A stretch of 64,000 bases of DNA from Modicisalibacter muralis. GTDB lineage: Bacteria > Pseudomonadota > Gammaproteobacteria > Pseudomonadales > Halomonadaceae. Numbering within the stretch: position 1 is the stretch's first letter; each line of letters starts with the position of its first letter. Made by a program: the position numbers and the translations under genes. Positions 8,813 to 16,750 of the stretch are shown here, one piece after another. The stretch spans positions 124,001-188,000 of the forward strand of contig NZ_FNGI01000007.1 of assembly GCF_900102945.1 (NCBI RefSeq), read 5' to 3'. The notes under the pieces are model-generated. The model saw nothing but the letters and a program-made list of their open reading frames with translations, was not told the DNA's origin and did not search any database.

Positions 8813-9472
8813 TCAGGGGTCAGCATCGGCCTGGGCCTCGGGTGCGGCAAGGCGGAACGCCTCGAGTTCGCGGGCCCGGGCGTCCAGCGCCGTAAGCGCC
8901 GGATACGCCGATAGATCGCAGTCGAAGCGCCGCGCGTTGTACATTTGCGGCACCAGGCAAATTTCCACCAGGCCGGGGCGCTCGCCCAGCGAGAAGGCAC
9001 CGTCGAGTTCGGCGGCCTGGGGCTCCAGCGCCGCAAGCCCCAGCGCCACCCAATGGCGGTACCAGGCCAGCTTGGCGTCGTCGCTTATGCCAAGCTCACT
9101 CACCAGATACTTGAGTACGCGCAGGTTATCCAGCGGATGGATTTCACTGGCGATATGCTGCGCGAAGGCCCGCGCCCGACCGCGTGCCGCCGGATCTTCA
9201 GGCAACAGCGGCAGCGCCGGGCGCGTCTCGTCGAGGTATTCGAGAATCGCCAGCGACTGCGACAGCCGCGTGCCGTCGTTGTCGACGAGCAGCGGTACCA
9301 GCCCCTGGGGATTGAGTTCGCGATACTCGGCGCGGTGCTGATCGCCACCGTCGCGTACCAAGTGCACGCTGCGGTGCTCGGCATCGATGCCTTTCAGGTT
9401 CAGCGCGATGCGCACGCGGTAGGCGGCGCTGGAGCGCCAGTATCCGTAGAGAACCGGACGTTCGACTGGCAT
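8813..9472 (-). CDS. maiA: Maleylacetoacetate isomerase (zeta-class GST)
   Basis: A 219-residue glutathione-S-transferase fold protein. It shows the N-terminal LYGYWRSSAAYRVRIALNLK helix, the cis-Pro segment NPQGLVPLL, the glutathione-binding LSQSLAILEYLDE and an all-helical C-terminal domain. It would isomerise 4-maleylacetoacetate to 4-fumarylacetoacetate in homogentisate degradation. Two ATGs six bases apart are possible; the G-run AGGGGGG abuts the outer one (9478), so the inner one at 9472 has better spacing. The usual zeta-class SSCS motif is SSAA here, so the cysteine is absent. It follows fahA by about 15 nt in the same operon. Confidence 0.88.
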   Translation of the reverse strand: MPVERPVLYGYWRSSAAYRVRIALNLKGIDAEHRSVHLVRDGGDQHRAEYRELNPQGLVPLLVDNDGTRLSQSLAILEYLDETRPALPLLPEDPAARGRARAFAQHIASEIHPLDNLRVLKYLVSELGISDDAKLAWYRHWVALGLAALEPQAAELDGAFSLGERPGLVEICLVPQMYNARRFDCDLSAYPALTALDARARELEAFRLAAPEAQADADP

Positions 9473-9487
9473 GGCCATCCCCCCTGA

Positions 9488-10477
9488 TTACTCGCCGGGC
9501 ACGTAGCGCTCGACGGCCTGATCGATGGCGCCGAACAGCGACTGGCCGTCGTGATCGAACATCTCGATGCGTACCCGGTCGCCGAACGTGAGGAACGGCG
9601 TCCTGGGCTCGCCATGCTCGAGCGTCTCGAGCATGCGTTTCTCGGCCAGGCAGGCGGAGCCACGGCTGCGGTCGTAGTTGGACACGGTGCCCGAGCCGAT
9701 AATGGTGCCGGCGCACAGCGGGCGGGTCTTCGCCGCATGCGCCACCAATGTGGGAAAGTTGAAGGTCATGTCGACGCCGGCATTGGGGCGCCCGAACAGC
9801 TCGCCGTTGATATGACTGACCATATCCAGGTGCGCCTTGCCGTCGCGCCAGTCATCACCCAGCTCATCGGGGGTCACTGCCACCGGCGAGAACGCCGAGG
9901 ACGGCTTGGCCTGGTAGAAGCCGAAGCCCTTGGCCAGTTCGCCGGGAATCAGCTTGCGCAGCGAAACGTCGTTGACCAGCATCAGTAGCTTGATGTGCTC
10001 GCCGGCCGCATCGGCACTGGCGCCCATGGCCACGTCGTCGGTGATCACCGCCAGCTCGGCCTCCAGGTCGATGCCCCAGGCCTCGTCGGCCAGGCGGATC
10101 GGCGCGGTCGGCGCGAGAAACGTATCGGAGCCGCCCTGATACATCAGCGGATCGTGCCAGAAGCTCTCGGGCATCTCGGCGCCGCGCGCCTTGCGCACCA
10201 GCTCGACGTGATTGACATAGGCGCTGCCATCGGCCCAGTGGTAGGCGCGCGGCAGCGGGCTGGCGCAGGCCTCAACGCGGAAGTCGAAGGCTTCGGCGCA
10301 CTGGCCCTCGTTCAATTCGCGATAGCGCGCTTCGAGCCGCGGCGCCAGCGTGGCCCAGTCATCGATCGCCGCCTGCAGCGTCGCGGCGATATCGGTCGCA
10401 TCCACCGCCCGGGTCAGATCGCGGGACACCACGATCAGCTTGCCATCACGGCGATGCTGCAAAGATGCCAATTTCAT
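9488..10477 (-). CDS. fahA: Fumarylacetoacetase
   Basis: A 329-residue FAH-family hydrolase of the bacterial length class. Metal-binding features are the acidic pair in WGIDLEAELAVITDDV and the aspartate in LLMLVNDVSLR; GTIIGSGTVSNYD is the family's conserved C-terminal glycine-rich loop. It would cleave fumarylacetoacetate to fumarate and acetoacetate, the final step of tyrosine breakdown. TAAGGAG precedes the ATG. It lies 26 nt downstream of hmgA and just before maiA, forming hmgA-fahA-maiA. Confidence 0.92.
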   Translation of the reverse strand: MKLASLQHRRDGKLIVVSRDLTRAVDATDIAATLQAAIDDWATLAPRLEARYRELNEGQCAEAFDFRVEACASPLPRAYHWADGSAYVNHVELVRKARGAEMPESFWHDPLMYQGGSDTFLAPTAPIRLADEAWGIDLEAELAVITDDVAMGASADAAGEHIKLLMLVNDVSLRKLIPGELAKGFGFYQAKPSSAFSPVAVTPDELGDDWRDGKAHLDMVSHINGELFGRPNAGVDMTFNFPTLVAHAAKTRPLCAGTIIGSGTVSNYDRSRGSACLAEKRMLETLEHGEPRTPFLTFGDRVRIEMFDHDGQSLFGAIDQAVERYVPGE

Positions 10478-10503
10478 CGGTTACTCCTTAAGCAAAGGTC
10501 TGT

Positions 10504-11646
10504 TCAGTCGGCCTTGCCCGGCGAGCGCCAGGAATTCACGTAGTCGGTATTTTCCACGCGCTCGACGGCATCGGTGGTGCGTAGGCTGCGCCGGGTGTCG
10601 ATCATCACCGCGACCTCGTCGGTAAAGGTGCCGGGGCTCTCCTGGCTCTTCTTGAGTGCCTTGGGGTGCGGGCCATGGGCGAAACCGCAGGGATGGAAAG
10701 TGATCATGCCCTGCTCGATATTGTCGCGGGAGAAGAAGTTGCCGCGGTGGTAGAACAGCACTTCATCGTAGTCGTCGTTGTTGTGGTAGAACGGTACCTT
10801 GAGCGCGCCGGGGTCGGATTCAATGGGTCGCGGGCAGAAGGTGCACACGACGAAGCCGCGCGCGACGAAGGTGGTATGCGCCGAGGGCGGCAGATGGTAG
10901 CGGTGGCTCATCACCGGGCGAATATCACGCCAGTTGACCCGCACCACGGTGTTGTCGCCGTGCCAGCCCACCGCGTCCAGTGGATTGAACGGGAAGGTCA
11001 CGGTGGAAATCTCGGCCAATCGCTTGACCCGCACCTGCCAGGTATTTTCATCCTGCTGATCGCGGAAGGCCTGATCGAGGCGCGGATGATCGAGCACCGC
11101 CGGATCGAAGATGGCGTTGGGGCCGAGAATGCCCTTCTCCGGTAACTGGTAGGCACCGTCGACGTTCTCGATCATCAGGATTTCGCAACGCTCGGTCGGT
11201 GCCAGCCTCCAGGCGGTGCCGCGCGGAATCATCAGATAGTCGCCATCGCGGAATTCGAGATGGCCATAATCGCAGTAGAGCGACCCGGCGCCATGGTGGA
11301 TAAACAGCAATTGATCGCCGTCGCTGTTGCGCACCAGATGGCGCATCGCTCCGCTCAAGCGCCAGAAGCGCACTTCGACGTCAGCGTTCTCGAGCACCGC
11401 CGGCGCCCGCCAGGGGCAATCCGGCGTGTCGTCTATGTGATTGAGATCGAAGGCGCGCGGGCGTAGCGGGCCCTCCCAATCGACCCAGCCGGTCGGCGGG
11501 TGCTTGTGGTGCATATGACTGACCGGGCCGAAGAAGCCCTCGCGGCCCAGCTCACGCTCGTAGGTACCCTCGGGCAGATCGCAGTGGGCCTGGCGGGAAT
11601 GCTCACCCTCGCGAATGGGAAAACCGATCCAACGATGTTGGCTCAT
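10504..11646 (-). CDS. hmgA: Homogentisate 1,2-dioxygenase, short form
   Basis: A 380-residue cupin-fold ring-cleaving iron dioxygenase that opens homogentisate to maleylacetoacetate. The C-terminal iron site is readable: FYHNNDDYDE supplies a histidine and a glutamate, and FHPCGFAHGPHP supplies further histidines. It is shorter than the roughly 430-450 residues of the Pseudomonas/human form and has a different N-terminus (MSQHRWIGFPIREGEH), so it belongs to a shorter branch. The ATG at 11646 has AAGGAG eight bases upstream; a longer frame to 11715 crosses the operator-like palindrome. First gene of hmgA-fahA-maiA. Confidence 0.87.
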   Translation of the reverse strand: MSQHRWIGFPIREGEHSRQAHCDLPEGTYERELGREGFFGPVSHMHHKHPPTGWVDWEGPLRPRAFDLNHIDDTPDCPWRAPAVLENADVEVRFWRLSGAMRHLVRNSDGDQLLFIHHGAGSLYCDYGHLEFRDGDYLMIPRGTAWRLAPTERCEILMIENVDGAYQLPEKGILGPNAIFDPAVLDHPRLDQAFRDQQDENTWQVRVKRLAEISTVTFPFNPLDAVGWHGDNTVVRVNWRDIRPVMSHRYHLPPSAHTTFVARGFVVCTFCPRPIESDPGALKVPFYHNNDDYDEVLFYHRGNFFSRDNIEQGMITFHPCGFAHGPHPKALKKSQESPGTFTDEVAVMIDTRRSLRTTDAVERVENTDYVNSWRSPGKAD

Positions 11647-11698
11647 GACGGACTCCTTGGCCTGTCGTCCCATGGCTCGGGGCGATGGCGTCAAACAA

Positions 11699-11712
11699 GT
11701 TTCAATTGAAAC
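11699..11712. promoter_or_regulatory. Perfect palindrome GTTTCAATTGAAAC, candidate operator for the divergent MarR protein
   Basis: A 14-bp perfect inverted repeat lies 53 bp upstream of the hmgA start, in the hmgA/marR divergent region. Short palindromes with TTCAA/TTGAA arms are typical of MarR-family sites. Binding by the adjacent regulator is inferred. Confidence 0.5.
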
Positions 11713-11828
11713 CATATGCCGGCATCATGAGGTCGACAAGGTTTACCGGGACCCAACGTCGACCCGTGAAAGCGAAAAGCGTAAGGGAATTTTTACGGCC
11801 CTGCGTTTATTCATGAAACTGGCCTGCC

Positions 11829-11858
11829 ATGAAACCGCTCGCCGCGTCAGGCTATACT
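11829..11858 (+). promoter_or_regulatory. Probable promoter of the MarR-family gene
   Basis: TATACT at 11853-11858 is a near-consensus -10. ATGAAA at 11829-11834 with an 18-bp spacer, or the overlapping TGAAAC, is a weak -35. An ATG at 11829 would therefore sit within the promoter, which supports the TTG start at 11901. Confidence 0.45.
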
Positions 11859-11900
11859 CGTGGCAGTTTTCACAAACCCTATAAAAGACCGGAGACCTGC

Positions 11901-12380
11901 TTGCCCCCCGACGATGACGCCAAGCTCGACCTGGAGGGCTTCCTGCCCTATCGGCTGTCGAATCTCGCCGAGCGGATCAGCCAGGCCCTGTCGTCGATCT
12001 ATGCCGAGCAGTTCGACCTGACCATCGCCCAGTGGCGTATCGTAGCCTGGCTACAGCAGGAAGGTACGCTGACCGCCAAGCGCATCTGCCAGCTCACCGC
12101 CATGGACAAGGCCCGCGTGTCGCGCGCCGTTAGCCAGTTGCTGGAGCGCGAGTTGATCGAACGTCGCCGCGATCCCGACGATCAACGCACGTTATGGCTA
12201 TCCTTGGCTCCAGACGGCCTTGCCCTGCTCGATGAACTCATACCCCGCGCACTGGACTGGGAAAGCCAACTGACCGAGACGCTCAGCGCCACCGAATATC
12301 GCGAGCTGTTTCGCTTGCTGGCCAAGGTCGATAGTGGCCTTGCACGATGTATCTCGGCCGCCACGACGCGCCAGACATAA
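11901..12380 (+). CDS. MarR-family transcriptional regulator
   Basis: A 159-residue protein with a central winged helix: FDLTIAQWRIVAWLQQEG, then LTAKRICQLTAMDKARVSRA as the recognition region and RRDPDDQRTLWLSL as the wing. A start at ATG 11829 would add 24 residues and lie upstream of the -10, so the TTG at 11901, with GGAG six bases before it, was chosen. It is divergent from hmgA-fahA-maiA with a perfect palindrome between, so local control of homogentisate degradation is likely; in other bacteria this role is often held by an IclR or MarR protein. The ligand is unknown. Confidence 0.82.
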   Translation: MPPDDDAKLDLEGFLPYRLSNLAERISQALSSIYAEQFDLTIAQWRIVAWLQQEGTLTAKRICQLTAMDKARVSRAVSQLLERELIERRRDPDDQRTLWLSLAPDGLALLDELIPRALDWESQLTETLSATEYRELFRLLAKVDSGLARCISAATTRQT

Positions 12381-12422
12381 CCAAACACAATGCCGCGTCC
12401 CGATCATAAGGAGAACGATCCG

Positions 12423-13079
12423 ATGCCACGCCAGTTCGCCATCCTGGGTCTCGGCTACTTTGGCGTCACCGTTGCGGAAGAATTGCGCCGCCAGCACAAC
12501 GAGGTGCTCGGCGTCGACCGCGACGAAAAACGCGTCAATGCCATGGCCGACATACTCAACCATGCCGTAGTCGCCGACGTCACCGACGAGAAGGCGCTTG
12601 CCGAACTGTCGTTGGAGCAATACGACGCCGTGGTCATCGACGTCGACGACAACCTCGAAGCCAGCATGATCTGCACGCTACATGTCCAGGAACTCGGCGC
12701 CAGGGAGGTCTGGGTCAAGGCGCACTCCGACGCCCATTACAAGCTGCTCTCGAAACTCGGCGCGGAACATATCGTCTACCCCGAGTACGATACCGGCCTG
12801 CGTGTGGCGGAAAGCCTGCATTATCATTCGATAGTCGACTTCATCGATCTGGGCGATCGTCAATTCATCGTCGAGCTGCAGACCACCGCACGACTGAACG
12901 AAACCTGTCGCACTATCGCCGATCTGGAACTCGATCAGGACAGCCTGGCATTGGTGGCGATCAAACGTAACGACGAAGTGATTCGCAACCCTAGCGACGA
13001 TACAACGCTCGAAGAGGTCGATAGCCTGGTGCTGATGGGAGATCTGGATGCCTTGCGTGAACTGGGCAAGAAACTCTAG
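12423..13079 (+). CDS. ktrA: KtrA/TrkA-type potassium uptake regulatory subunit
   Basis: A 218-residue cytoplasmic RCK protein. The Rossmann nucleotide site is FAILGLGYFGVTVAEEL at the start, and a TrkA_C domain forms the last 75 residues (VDFIDLGDRQFIVELQ onward). It gates the KtrB channel-like subunit encoded 27 nt downstream in response to ATP/ADP or NAD(H). The ATG at 12423 with AAGGAG upstream is preferred over 12390, which would add an unrelated leader. Potassium uptake suits a salt-exposed bacterium. Confidence 0.92.
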   Translation: MPRQFAILGLGYFGVTVAEELRRQHNEVLGVDRDEKRVNAMADILNHAVVADVTDEKALAELSLEQYDAVVIDVDDNLEASMICTLHVQELGAREVWVKAHSDAHYKLLSKLGAEHIVYPEYDTGLRVAESLHYHSIVDFIDLGDRQFIVELQTTARLNETCRTIADLELDQDSLALVAIKRNDEVIRNPSDDTTLEEVDSLVLMGDLDALRELGKKL

Positions 13080-13106
13080 GGTTGCGGCCCGACCGGGAGT
13101 GACGCG

Positions 13107-14483
13107 ATGACGTATTGGCAGCGCCTGATTCGCCCCCTGCGTCGCACGCCTCATGGCCCGATAATCCAGCTATCGCCACCGGAAATTCTGCTATTAGGCT
13201 TCGTGCTGCTAGGCAGTATCGGTACCTCGTTGTTGCTATTGCCGGCGGCATCGAACGTTCCGCTGAGTTGGCATCAGGCCCTGTTTACCGCCACGTCGGC
13301 AATGACCGTGACCGGACTGACCGTGGTCGACACGTCGAGCCTGACGCTATTCGGCCAGCTCGTGGTTCTCGGTCTGATTCAAGTCGGCGGGCTCGGCTTC
13401 ATGGTTTTCGCCGCCCTGACCGTACTGCTGCTGGGCATGCGCCTGCCGCTGGCCCAGCAGAACATGATCCGCGAGACTCTCAACCATATTTCCTTTCGCG
13501 ATCTGAAGCGCCTGGTGGGCCTGGTGATCGTTTTCACGGCAGTGATGGAGACGACCGGCGCGTTGTTGCTGGCCATCGCCTGGGTACCCGAGTACGGCTG
13601 GCGGCACGGCATGTGGACCAGCGTGTTTCATGCCATTTCGGCCTTCAACAATGCCGGATTCTCGATCTGGTCCAACAGCCTCACGCAAGAGGTCGCCAAT
13701 CCACTGGTCAACGCCGTAATCACCGCACTGATCGTTATCGGCGGTCTCGGCTTCCTGGTCATCGGAGAACTCAGCCAGTTCGCAGCTCATCGCCACGGCC
13801 CCAGGATGCTTTCACTGCATACCCGGATCGTATTGCATGCCACGTTCTGGCTACTTCTAATTTCGACAATCGCGATTGCCCTGCTCGAATGGAACAACCC
13901 GGCCACGCTGGGCGGCCTGGATAGCCTGGGCGCCCGCTTGCAGGCCGCCTGGTTTCAGGCCGTCACACCACGCACGGCCGGCTTCAATACGCTCGATACC
14001 AGCGCGCTTGGCGACGCCACCGCCTTGCTGACCATGCTGCTGATGTTCATCGGCGCCGGCTCCGGCTCGACCGCCAGCGGCATCAAGGTCACCACCTTCG
14101 TGGTACTGTTCCTGATAGCCCGCGCCTTCATACGTGGCGATGCCGAACCGTCGGCGTTCGGACGCACCATTGGCCATGACACGGTCATGAAAGCCGTCTC
14201 CGTGGCTTTGGCGGGCATGTTGCTGATCTTTACCAGCCTGTTCGTCATGACCCTGGCCGAACCCGACGAGGATTTTCTCGCCCTGGCCTTCGAGACCGTT
14301 TCCGCATTCGGCACCGTAGGGCTGTCGCGAGGAATTACCGAGACACTATCGGTGCCCGCTGAGTTGACCCTGGCCGTGACCATGCTATTGGGGCGTGTCG
14401 GGCCGCTGTCGCTGGGCTATTTCCTGAGTATTCGCCAGACCCGTGGCATCAAGTACGCCGATGGTCAGGTACAAATCGGCTAG
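13107..14483 (+). CDS. ktrB: KtrB-type potassium transporter
   Basis: A 458-residue inner-membrane protein of the Trk/Ktr/HKT superfamily. Its four membrane-pore-membrane repeats are marked by selectivity-filter glycines in TVTGLT (near residue 70), NNAGFS (near 185), RTAGFN (near 290) and GTVGLS (near 405). The glycine in each supports K+ selectivity, with Na+-coupled uptake as in KtrB. It is paired with ktrA upstream in a two-gene operon and followed by a strong terminator. Confidence 0.93.
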   Translation: MTYWQRLIRPLRRTPHGPIIQLSPPEILLLGFVLLGSIGTSLLLLPAASNVPLSWHQALFTATSAMTVTGLTVVDTSSLTLFGQLVVLGLIQVGGLGFMVFAALTVLLLGMRLPLAQQNMIRETLNHISFRDLKRLVGLVIVFTAVMETTGALLLAIAWVPEYGWRHGMWTSVFHAISAFNNAGFSIWSNSLTQEVANPLVNAVITALIVIGGLGFLVIGELSQFAAHRHGPRMLSLHTRIVLHATFWLLLISTIAIALLEWNNPATLGGLDSLGARLQAAWFQAVTPRTAGFNTLDTSALGDATALLTMLLMFIGAGSGSTASGIKVTTFVVLFLIARAFIRGDAEPSAFGRTIGHDTVMKAVSVALAGMLLIFTSLFVMTLAEPDEDFLALAFETVSAFGTVGLSRGITETLSVPAELTLAVTMLLGRVGPLSLGYFLSIRQTRGIKYADGQVQIG

Positions 14484-14528
14484 AAGAAGGAAGAAGGAAG
14501 AAGGAAGACTGTCGTTGAGTGTCATTCA

Positions 14529-14564
14529 CCCATCAAGGCCCCACGAATGCGGGGCCTTGATGGG
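14529..14564 (+). terminator. Rho-independent terminator after ktrB
   Basis: A 14-bp perfect stem, CCCATCAAGGCCCC (14529-14542) / GGGGCCTTGATGGG (14551-14564), with an eight-base loop followed by ATTTAGG. The T-run is weak, but the stem is very stable. Confidence 0.75.
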
Positions 14565-14589
14565 ATTTAGGCTTTGCCTTAATAGTCGA

Positions 14590-14701
14590 CGAACGAAGTC
14601 CAGACAAGGCAAAAATCGGCGAAAGAGCGGAGTTTACGTGTTGTAAATGAGCACCTTAAGCCTATTTTTAACGCAGTATGGGCAAGTGTAGGCACTTTTA
14701 A
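14590..14701. repeat. Dispersed structured intergenic repeat, copy 1
   Basis: About 110 bases between ktrB and hppD that match the element between trpB and trpA at 63624-63749. Shared blocks include CGAACGAA-GCCAGACAAGGC (one base differs), the AAAA-CGGC-GAAA-AGCG stretch, TGAGCA and TTTTTAACGC. The centre forms a hairpin TTTAC (14633-14637) / GTAAA (14643-14647). No open frame fits both copies. The nature of the element is not known to me. Confidence 0.7.
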
Positions 14702-14714
14702 GACATAGCCGCGG

Positions 14715-15812
14715 TCAGTCCGCCTTAAGCACGCCACGGCGAATCTGGTCCTCCTCGATGGACTCGAACAACGCCTTGAAGTTGCCTTCGCCGAAGCCGT
14801 CGTTGCCCTTGCGCTGGATGATCTCGAAGAAGATCGGGCCGATTACCGTTTCGGTGAAAATCTGCAGCAGCACACCTTCGTTGGGCGCGCCATCGACCAG
14901 CAGGCTCAGCTCACGCAGCTCGTCGACGCTCTCCTCGTGATTGGGCACCCGCGCATCGACCTTCTCATAGTAGGTATCGGGCGTGGACAGGAACTTGACG
15001 CCGTTGGCCCTGAGCGCGCGCACGGTGGCGTAGATATCGTCAGTGGCCATCGCCAGATGTTGAATGCCTTCGCCATTGTACTCGCGCAGGAATTCGGCGA
15101 TCTGCGAGGTGTCGTCGGCGGATTCGTTGATCGGAATGTGCATCTTGCCACACGGCGCGGTCATCGCCCGGGAATACAGCGCGGTCATCTTGCCTTCGAT
15201 ATCGAAATAACGAATCTCGCGGAAATTGGCGATCCTGGTATAGAAATCCGCCCATACGTCCATCTGGCCACGGTCGACGTTGTGGGTCAGGTGATCGAGT
15301 ACCTTGAGGCCCACGCTATTGGCGTTCTTATCAGCGCCGGCAATCGGTTCGAAATCGATGTCATAGATGCTGCGTCCTTGATCGTCGATCTTGGAGTCGA
15401 CGAAATACAACAGCGACCCGCCGATGCCCTTGACCGCGGGAATGCCGACTTCGCCGGGACCGACCGGGTTTTCGGCCGGCTCGGCGCCATTGGCCACGGC
15501 ATGCTCGAAGGCATGTTGGGCATCGGCGACCTTCCACGCCATGGCGCAGGCACTGGGGCCGTGAACCTTGGCGAATTCGTCGGCGTGGCTGCCCGGCTCG
15601 GCGTTGAGCACGAAGTTGACGTCCTCCTGCTGGAACAGTGTGACGTTCTTGGAACGATGCTTACGCGTCTCGGTGAAGCCCAACTGCAGGAATAACTGGC
15701 GTAGCGCCTCCAGCCCTTCAGGCGTGGGCGCGGTGTACTCGACGAACTCGAAGCCGTTGGTGCCGATGGGATTGTGCTGGGAGACGGTCGGGGCGGTAGC
15801 CGGGGCGTTCAT
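14715..15812 (-). CDS. hppD: 4-Hydroxyphenylpyruvate dioxygenase
   Basis: A 365-residue iron enzyme of the vicinal oxygen chelate fold that converts 4-hydroxyphenylpyruvate to homogentisate. The iron triad is visible: His in VLDHLTHNV, His in GIQHLAMA and Glu in IFFEIIQRKG. The N-terminal half is a second, non-catalytic barrel starting with NPIGTNGFEFVEY. GGAGGATC precedes the ATG. It stands alone, 3 kb from hmgA and on the same strand, with the marR-ktrAB block between, so it probably has its own promoter in 15813-16036. Confidence 0.95.
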   Translation of the reverse strand: MNAPATAPTVSQHNPIGTNGFEFVEYTAPTPEGLEALRQLFLQLGFTETRKHRSKNVTLFQQEDVNFVLNAEPGSHADEFAKVHGPSACAMAWKVADAQHAFEHAVANGAEPAENPVGPGEVGIPAVKGIGGSLLYFVDSKIDDQGRSIYDIDFEPIAGADKNANSVGLKVLDHLTHNVDRGQMDVWADFYTRIANFREIRYFDIEGKMTALYSRAMTAPCGKMHIPINESADDTSQIAEFLREYNGEGIQHLAMATDDIYATVRALRANGVKFLSTPDTYYEKVDARVPNHEESVDELRELSLLVDGAPNEGVLLQIFTETVIGPIFFEIIQRKGNDGFGEGNFKALFESIEEDQIRRGVLKAD

Positions 15813-16036
15813 GGCGATCCTCCAGGAGCTGTTGTTGGGTGGCCTCGCCGGTCGGGCGATGGATGCCTACAGCCTAGAGCGCCCGTGTATGCCCAGAAAT
15901 GCCCGTCACGCTGCAATCGACTGGGTTACAGCCACTTGTGTGAGCGCCTCCTGTAAAGAGATGCTGACAGGCCCGACGCCCCCTTTGGCTGGGCAACCAG
16001 GGCGGCGCGAAAGCCTGACATCGCGTAACGAATTCC

Positions 16037-16642
16037 TTACAGCTTAACGCCGGTCAGCAGCCCCCATGCCACGGCAACCAGTATCGCCGCAATCAGGCCG
16101 TCGATGACTCGCCATACCATGGGGCTGGCAAGACGCGGCGCCAACCAGCCAGCGGCGGCGACCAGGCCGAAGAACCAACCGAACGAGGCCACTGCCGCGC
16201 CCAGGTAGAAACCCAACGGACTGGCCTGGGCAGCGCCGATCGCCCCCAGCATGATCAACGTATCGAGATAGACCTGCGGGTTTAGCAGCGTAACGGCAAG
16301 CGTTGCGAGCATCACCGAATGCCGCGAGCCCGAGGCGCCACGGCCGGCGGCCAGCGTCCGTGGATCGAGCATGCGACGCCGCGCCTGCCAGGCCTGCCAC
16401 AGCAGAAAGGCCGCGCCGCCCAAACGCGCTACTAGTATGAGGACCGGCTGGTTGGCGATCAGTTGACCCAGCCCCAGCACACCCAGGCCAATCAGCAGCC
16501 AGTCGCACAGTGCACAGACCCCCGCCACCATCCATGGATGCTCACGACGCAGCCCCTGGCCCAACACGAAGGTATTTTGCGCGCCGATGGCGATGATCAG
16601 CCCGGCACCAGTCGCCAGCCCCTGAAGTGCGGAAATCAGCAT
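16037..16642 (-). CDS. argO: LysE/ArgO-family amino-acid exporter
   Basis: A 201-residue inner-membrane protein with about six hydrophobic segments. It begins ALQGLATGAGLIIAIGAQNTFVLGQGLRR (split over residues 5-33), the hallmark GxQNxFVLxQGLRR of ArgO/LysE. It exports basic amino acids, arginine in E. coli ArgO. It is divergent from an ArgP-type regulator over a 108-bp AT-rich gap, the same layout as lysE-lysG and argO-argP systems, so the regulator probably activates it when basic amino acids accumulate. Confidence 0.9.
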   Translation of the reverse strand: MLISALQGLATGAGLIIAIGAQNTFVLGQGLRREHPWMVAGVCALCDWLLIGLGVLGLGQLIANQPVLILVARLGGAAFLLWQAWQARRRMLDPRTLAAGRGASGSRHSVMLATLAVTLLNPQVYLDTLIMLGAIGAAQASPLGFYLGAAVASFGWFFGLVAAAGWLAPRLASPMVWRVIDGLIAAILVAVAWGLLTGVKL

Positions 16643-16750
16643 GCTCGTTTCTCGTTAACCGTCATAAGGATGATTGTCAGGAGAAAGCAGCGTAGGCTTG
16701 AGCTTTGAATAAGTTAAATTAATTCAAGGAATGGATGATTAACCTAATTA

